From contig CAWKAA010000007.1 of the NCBI GenBank assembly GCA_963847515.1, forward strand, positions 2,046,001-2,110,000: 64,000 bases of DNA. The letters are read 5' to 3'. The notes beneath the pieces are model-generated. The model did no database searches. It saw only the letters and a program-made list of their open reading frames with translations, and had not been told where the DNA came from. This document shows, piece after piece, positions 61,872-64,000 of this stretch. The first letter of the stretch is position 1; the number at the start of each line of letters is the position of its first letter. The stretch is from QHXW01 sp963847515 (GTDB lineage Bacteria; Acidobacteriota; Terriglobia; Bryobacterales; Bryobacteraceae). The translations under genes were made by a program, and so were the position numbers.

Positions 61872-63478
61872 AGATCTTCACCTTCGACACCACGCTCCGC
61901 GACGGCACACAGGGCGAGTCAGTCTCGTTTTCTGTGGATGACAAGATGGTTATCGCGCAGAAGCTGGACGAACTGGGTATCGACTACATCGAAGGTGGCT
62001 GGCCGGGCTCCAATCCAAAAGACAAAGAGTTTTTCGAGCGCGCCAAGGAGCTGAAGCTGCATCATGCCAAGCTGACGGCCTTTGGCGCCACCCGTTTTGC
62101 GAAAAACCCGGTCGAGGAAGACCGCAACGTGGCTGCGCTGCTGGCCGCGAATACTCCGGTGATCTCGGTCTTCGGAAAGAGCTGGGAGCTGCATACCAGG
62201 CGCGCGCTGGGCATTACCGAAGAAGAAAACCTGAAGCTGATCTCGGATACCGTGAAATTTCTGAAAGACCACGGTAAAGAGGTGGTATATGATGCCGAAC
62301 ATTTCTTCGACGGCTATCAGGCGAGCGCGGAATTCGCGCTGCGAACGCTCGAAGCCGCGCAGAAAGCGGGCGCTGATGTGCTCGTACTCTGCGATACTAA
62401 CGGCGGCACGCTGACCGGCAAGCTGAGCGAGATCGTGTCGGAAGTGCGCAAGCGATTCGATGGCGTGCTGGGCATCCACACACACAACGATTCCGATGTG
62501 GCGGTGGCGAACACGCTCGCAGCCGTCGAGCAGGGCTGCACGCACGTGCAGGGCTGCATGAACGGTTATGGCGAGCGCTGCGGCAATGCCAATCTGGCCT
62601 CCATCATCGCCAACCTTGAGTTGAAACTGGGACACACTACAGTTGGGCCGGAGAAGCTGACCAGTCTTTCGACGGTCGCGCGGTTTATTGCGGAACTCGC
62701 CAATCTGCCGCTGCGCGGCGACCAGCCATTCGTGGGTCACAGCGCGTTCGCGCATAAAGGCGGCGTGCACGTGAGCGCCGTGCTCAAAGACAATTCAACC
62801 TACGAGCACATTGCGCCCGAATCTATCGGCAACCGGCAGCGCGTGCTGGTGAGCGATCTTTCGGGGCGCAGCAATGTGCTCTACAAGCTGAAGCAGCACG
62901 GGCTGGCGGACCGGCTGAGCGAGGAATCGCGCCGCGAGCTGCTCGAGCGCATCAAAGAGATGGAATATCTCGGCTACGAGCTGGAAGCCGCTGAAGGAAC
63001 GTTCGAGCTGCTGGTGCGTGAGGCGCTGTATCCGGGGGTTCACTTCTTCGACGTCGAGGGCTACGAGGTGACGACGAAATCGACTGGCGCTGTAGGCTCG
63101 CGATCGACGGCTACGGTGAATCTGCGCGCGCAGGATGGCGTGCATTCGGCGACCGCCAGTGGCCAGGGGCCGGTACACGCGTTGGATCTCTGCCTGCGCA
63201 AGTGCCTGTCGTCACTCTATCCAAGCATTTCCGAAGTCCGCCTCACCGATTACAAAGTGCGCGTGCTCGAACCGAAGAAAGGCACTGCCGCGCGCGTTCG
63301 CGTACTCGTCGAATGGTCGGACCACCGCAAGAGCTGGTCGACGGTGGGCGTGTCCGATAACGTTATCGAAGCGAGCTGGTCGGCGCTGGTAGACGCGATC
63401 CGGCTGGAGCTGATGCGGGTTACCGAACAGGACGATTCGGTGGAGCGGGCAGTGGAAGATTACTGCTGGGGGGTGTAG
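61868..63478 (+). CDS. cimA: (R)-citramalate synthase
   Basis: The 536-residue enzyme condenses acetyl-CoA and pyruvate to citramalate, a threonine-independent route to isoleucine. The HMGL-like barrel shows FDTTLRDGTQGESVSFSVDD, DAEHFFDGY, LCDTNGGTL and GIHTHNDSDVAVANTLAAVE. GCMNGYGERCGNANLASIIA and FAHKGGVHVSAVL follow, and the last 120 residues form the LeuA allosteric domain. DTTLRDGTQ plus EGGWPGSNP points to CimA rather than LeuA. Its place after ilvC fits isoleucine supply. The C-terminus reaches the decayed parE frame. Confidence 0.9.
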   Translation: MKIFTFDTTLRDGTQGESVSFSVDDKMVIAQKLDELGIDYIEGGWPGSNPKDKEFFERAKELKLHHAKLTAFGATRFAKNPVEEDRNVAALLAANTPVISVFGKSWELHTRRALGITEEENLKLISDTVKFLKDHGKEVVYDAEHFFDGYQASAEFALRTLEAAQKAGADVLVLCDTNGGTLTGKLSEIVSEVRKRFDGVLGIHTHNDSDVAVANTLAAVEQGCTHVQGCMNGYGERCGNANLASIIANLELKLGHTTVGPEKLTSLSTVARFIAELANLPLRGDQPFVGHSAFAHKGGVHVSAVLKDNSTYEHIAPESIGNRQRVLVSDLSGRSNVLYKLKQHGLADRLSEESRRELLERIKEMEYLGYELEAAEGTFELLVREALYPGVHFFDVEGYEVTTKSTGAVGSRSTATVNLRAQDGVHSATASGQGPVHALDLCLRKCLSSLYPSISEVRLTDYKVRVLEPKKGTAARVRVLVEWSDHRKSWSTVGVSDNVIEASWSALVDAIRLELMRVTEQDDSVERAVEDYCWGV

Positions 63479-63636
63479 AGGACTGCAAAGCGGGACGGAC
63501 ACCTGCGTCCCGAACCCAGAGAGTCCCAAGCTATCAGACATCCGCACCGTGGACGCAGGTGTCCGTCCCCACTTAGCGCAGTTCGTACGATTTGAGCCAG
63601 GTCATTCGCGGCGTTCGTAGTCCAGCGGATGCGCAT
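63460..63636 (-). pseudogene. ParE-type toxin remnant split by a palindrome
   Basis: ATG 63636 shares one base with the antitoxin stop (TAATG). The frame starts MRIRWTTNAANDLAQIV, the N-terminal helix of RelE/ParE toxins, and then enters the 63492-63569 palindrome. It ends at a TAA in the tail of cimA after 58 residues of which only about 17 are toxin-like. The catalytic or gyrase-binding C-terminal part is absent. Confidence 0.75.
63492..63569. repeat. 19-bp perfect palindromic repeat
   Basis: GGGACGGACACCTGCGTCC (63492-63510) and GGACGCAGGTGTCCGTCCC (63551-63569) pair perfectly around a 40-base centre. It sits 13 bases after cimA and inside the ParE toxin gene. A long palindrome of this kind with a unique centre resembles a mobile REP/BIME-like or MITE-like element. 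It may now also end the cimA transcript. Confidence 0.8.
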
Positions 63637-63860
63637 TACGAGCGGAACACCTGCTCGATGCGTTTCACTACTTCGTCGTGCTCCAGCAAGTCGCCTTTGC
63701 GGGCGGAGGCGCGTCCTTCCTCAACGGCCGCGAGGAAGCGTTCATCGTATTCCAGCACGCGGTCGACCGCCTCCTCAACCACCTGTTCGGCATCTTTGCC
63801 GGTGCGATTGGCGAGTTGACGTAGTCGGGCTTCTTTATCCGGGGAAAGATTTACTTCCAT
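63636..63860 (-). CDS. ParD/CopG-like antitoxin
   Basis: The 74-residue protein begins MEVNLSPDKEARLRQLANRT, a ribbon-helix-helix start, followed by VVEEAVDRVLEYDERFLAAV and GDLLEHDEVVKRIEQVF, the usual toxin-binding tail of ParD-like antitoxins. It is intact, although the toxin gene that follows is destroyed by the palindrome. Confidence 0.85.
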   Translation of the reverse strand: MEVNLSPDKEARLRQLANRTGKDAEQVVEEAVDRVLEYDERFLAAVEEGRASARKGDLLEHDEVVKRIEQVFRS

Positions 63861-63919
63861 GCCCGCCAGTCTAGGCGGTACGGGATACCACGGTCAAACA
63901 CTGCATCCGGAGAGTGGGC

Positions 63920-64000
63920 TTAAGGTCGTCCATCCCCAGACTTCCCCTCTGTAAGCACGATCTTCCGATTCGCTGCCACATGCTCCCACTTCTCGACGGC
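63920..64000 (-). CDS. Possible C-terminal end of a gene entering from beyond the window
   Basis: The minus-strand frame is open from the window edge to TAA at 63920-63922 and reads VEKWEHVAANRKIVLTEG near its end. Without the rest no family can be named. Confidence 0.35.
   Translation of the reverse strand, partial: AVEKWEHVAANRKIVLTEGKSGDGRP

Noticed and set aside
1..64000. CRISPR arrays, prophage, complete insertion sequences, rRNA operons
   Set aside because: None was seen: no regular spaced repeats, no transposase, integrase or phage structural genes, and no rRNA-like stretches.

Overview
The window looks like chromosomal DNA of an acidobacterium of the Solibacter/Bryobacter type. This is inferred from gene families, not from a marker gene. 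The evidence is three very large orphan MacB/FtsX-type permeases of the acidobacterial ADOP family (two with PadR regulators), an Oar-like carboxypeptidase-regulatory/TonB-dependent receptor of 1242 residues, a Ser/Thr kinase fused to TPRs, many ECF sigma modules and a high GC content. No rRNA, tRNA, CRISPR array, prophage or complete insertion sequence was seen.

Layout. 1-9 kb: end of a ferredoxin-reductase-like flavoprotein, a metallophosphoesterase cut off by a palindromic repeat, a radical SAM protein overlapping a damaged ALDH7-type dehydrogenase, an ECF sigma/anti-sigma pair with a candidate ECF promoter, rsmA, a DinB protein, and GntP and MFS transporters. 9-16 kb: a candidate structured RNA before rpmE, a CnrH/CnrY/CnrX-like sigma operon, a redox cluster (NuoI-like protein, redoxin, STAS, ferredoxin), a histidine-rich membrane protein, GNAT and a serine hydrolase. 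16-26 kb: GT9, mtnP, a receiver-like/DUF3052 protein, an aminotransferase, thiO, two toxin-antitoxin remnants, a HipA-like kinase, a Lys/Ala-rich tail protein and MltD. 26-28 kb: an EF-G2-type GTPase gene broken by many single-base indels. 28-48 kb: an ankyrin/CXXCH/toroid secreted protein, a HicBA remnant, three ADOP permeases plus a decayed ADOP fragment, trmO, the TonB-dependent receptor and an AsmA-like protein. 48-58 kb: a zeta-like kinase with its small partner, Uma2, thiG, yhhQ-like, an enolase-superfamily enzyme, a PuuD-like amidotransferase, the TPR kinase and a GerW-like protein. 58-64 kb: a promoter and attenuator followed by ilvB-ilvN-ilvC-cimA, then a ParD/ParE remnant.

How the genes work together. 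ilvB, ilvN, ilvC and cimA form one branched-chain amino acid operon, with a leader containing an Ile/Leu/Val codon run and mutually exclusive hairpins. thiO and thiG, 28 kb apart, serve thiazole synthesis. The ECF modules couple envelope signals to transcription, and PadR proteins probably control adjacent ADOP permeases.

Two patterns stand out. First, five toxin-antitoxin-like modules all keep an intact antitoxin or partner gene but have a truncated or frameshifted toxin. Second, frame-breaking single-base changes, mostly insertions, are packed into a few metabolic or translation genes (EF-G2, ilvB, the enolase-superfamily gene, yhhQ, ALDH), while long neighbouring genes are intact. The second pattern looks more like patchy long-read consensus error than biology, the first more like real decay. 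Several intergenic palindromes belong to repeat families, and two genes stop being recognisable exactly where a repeat begins.
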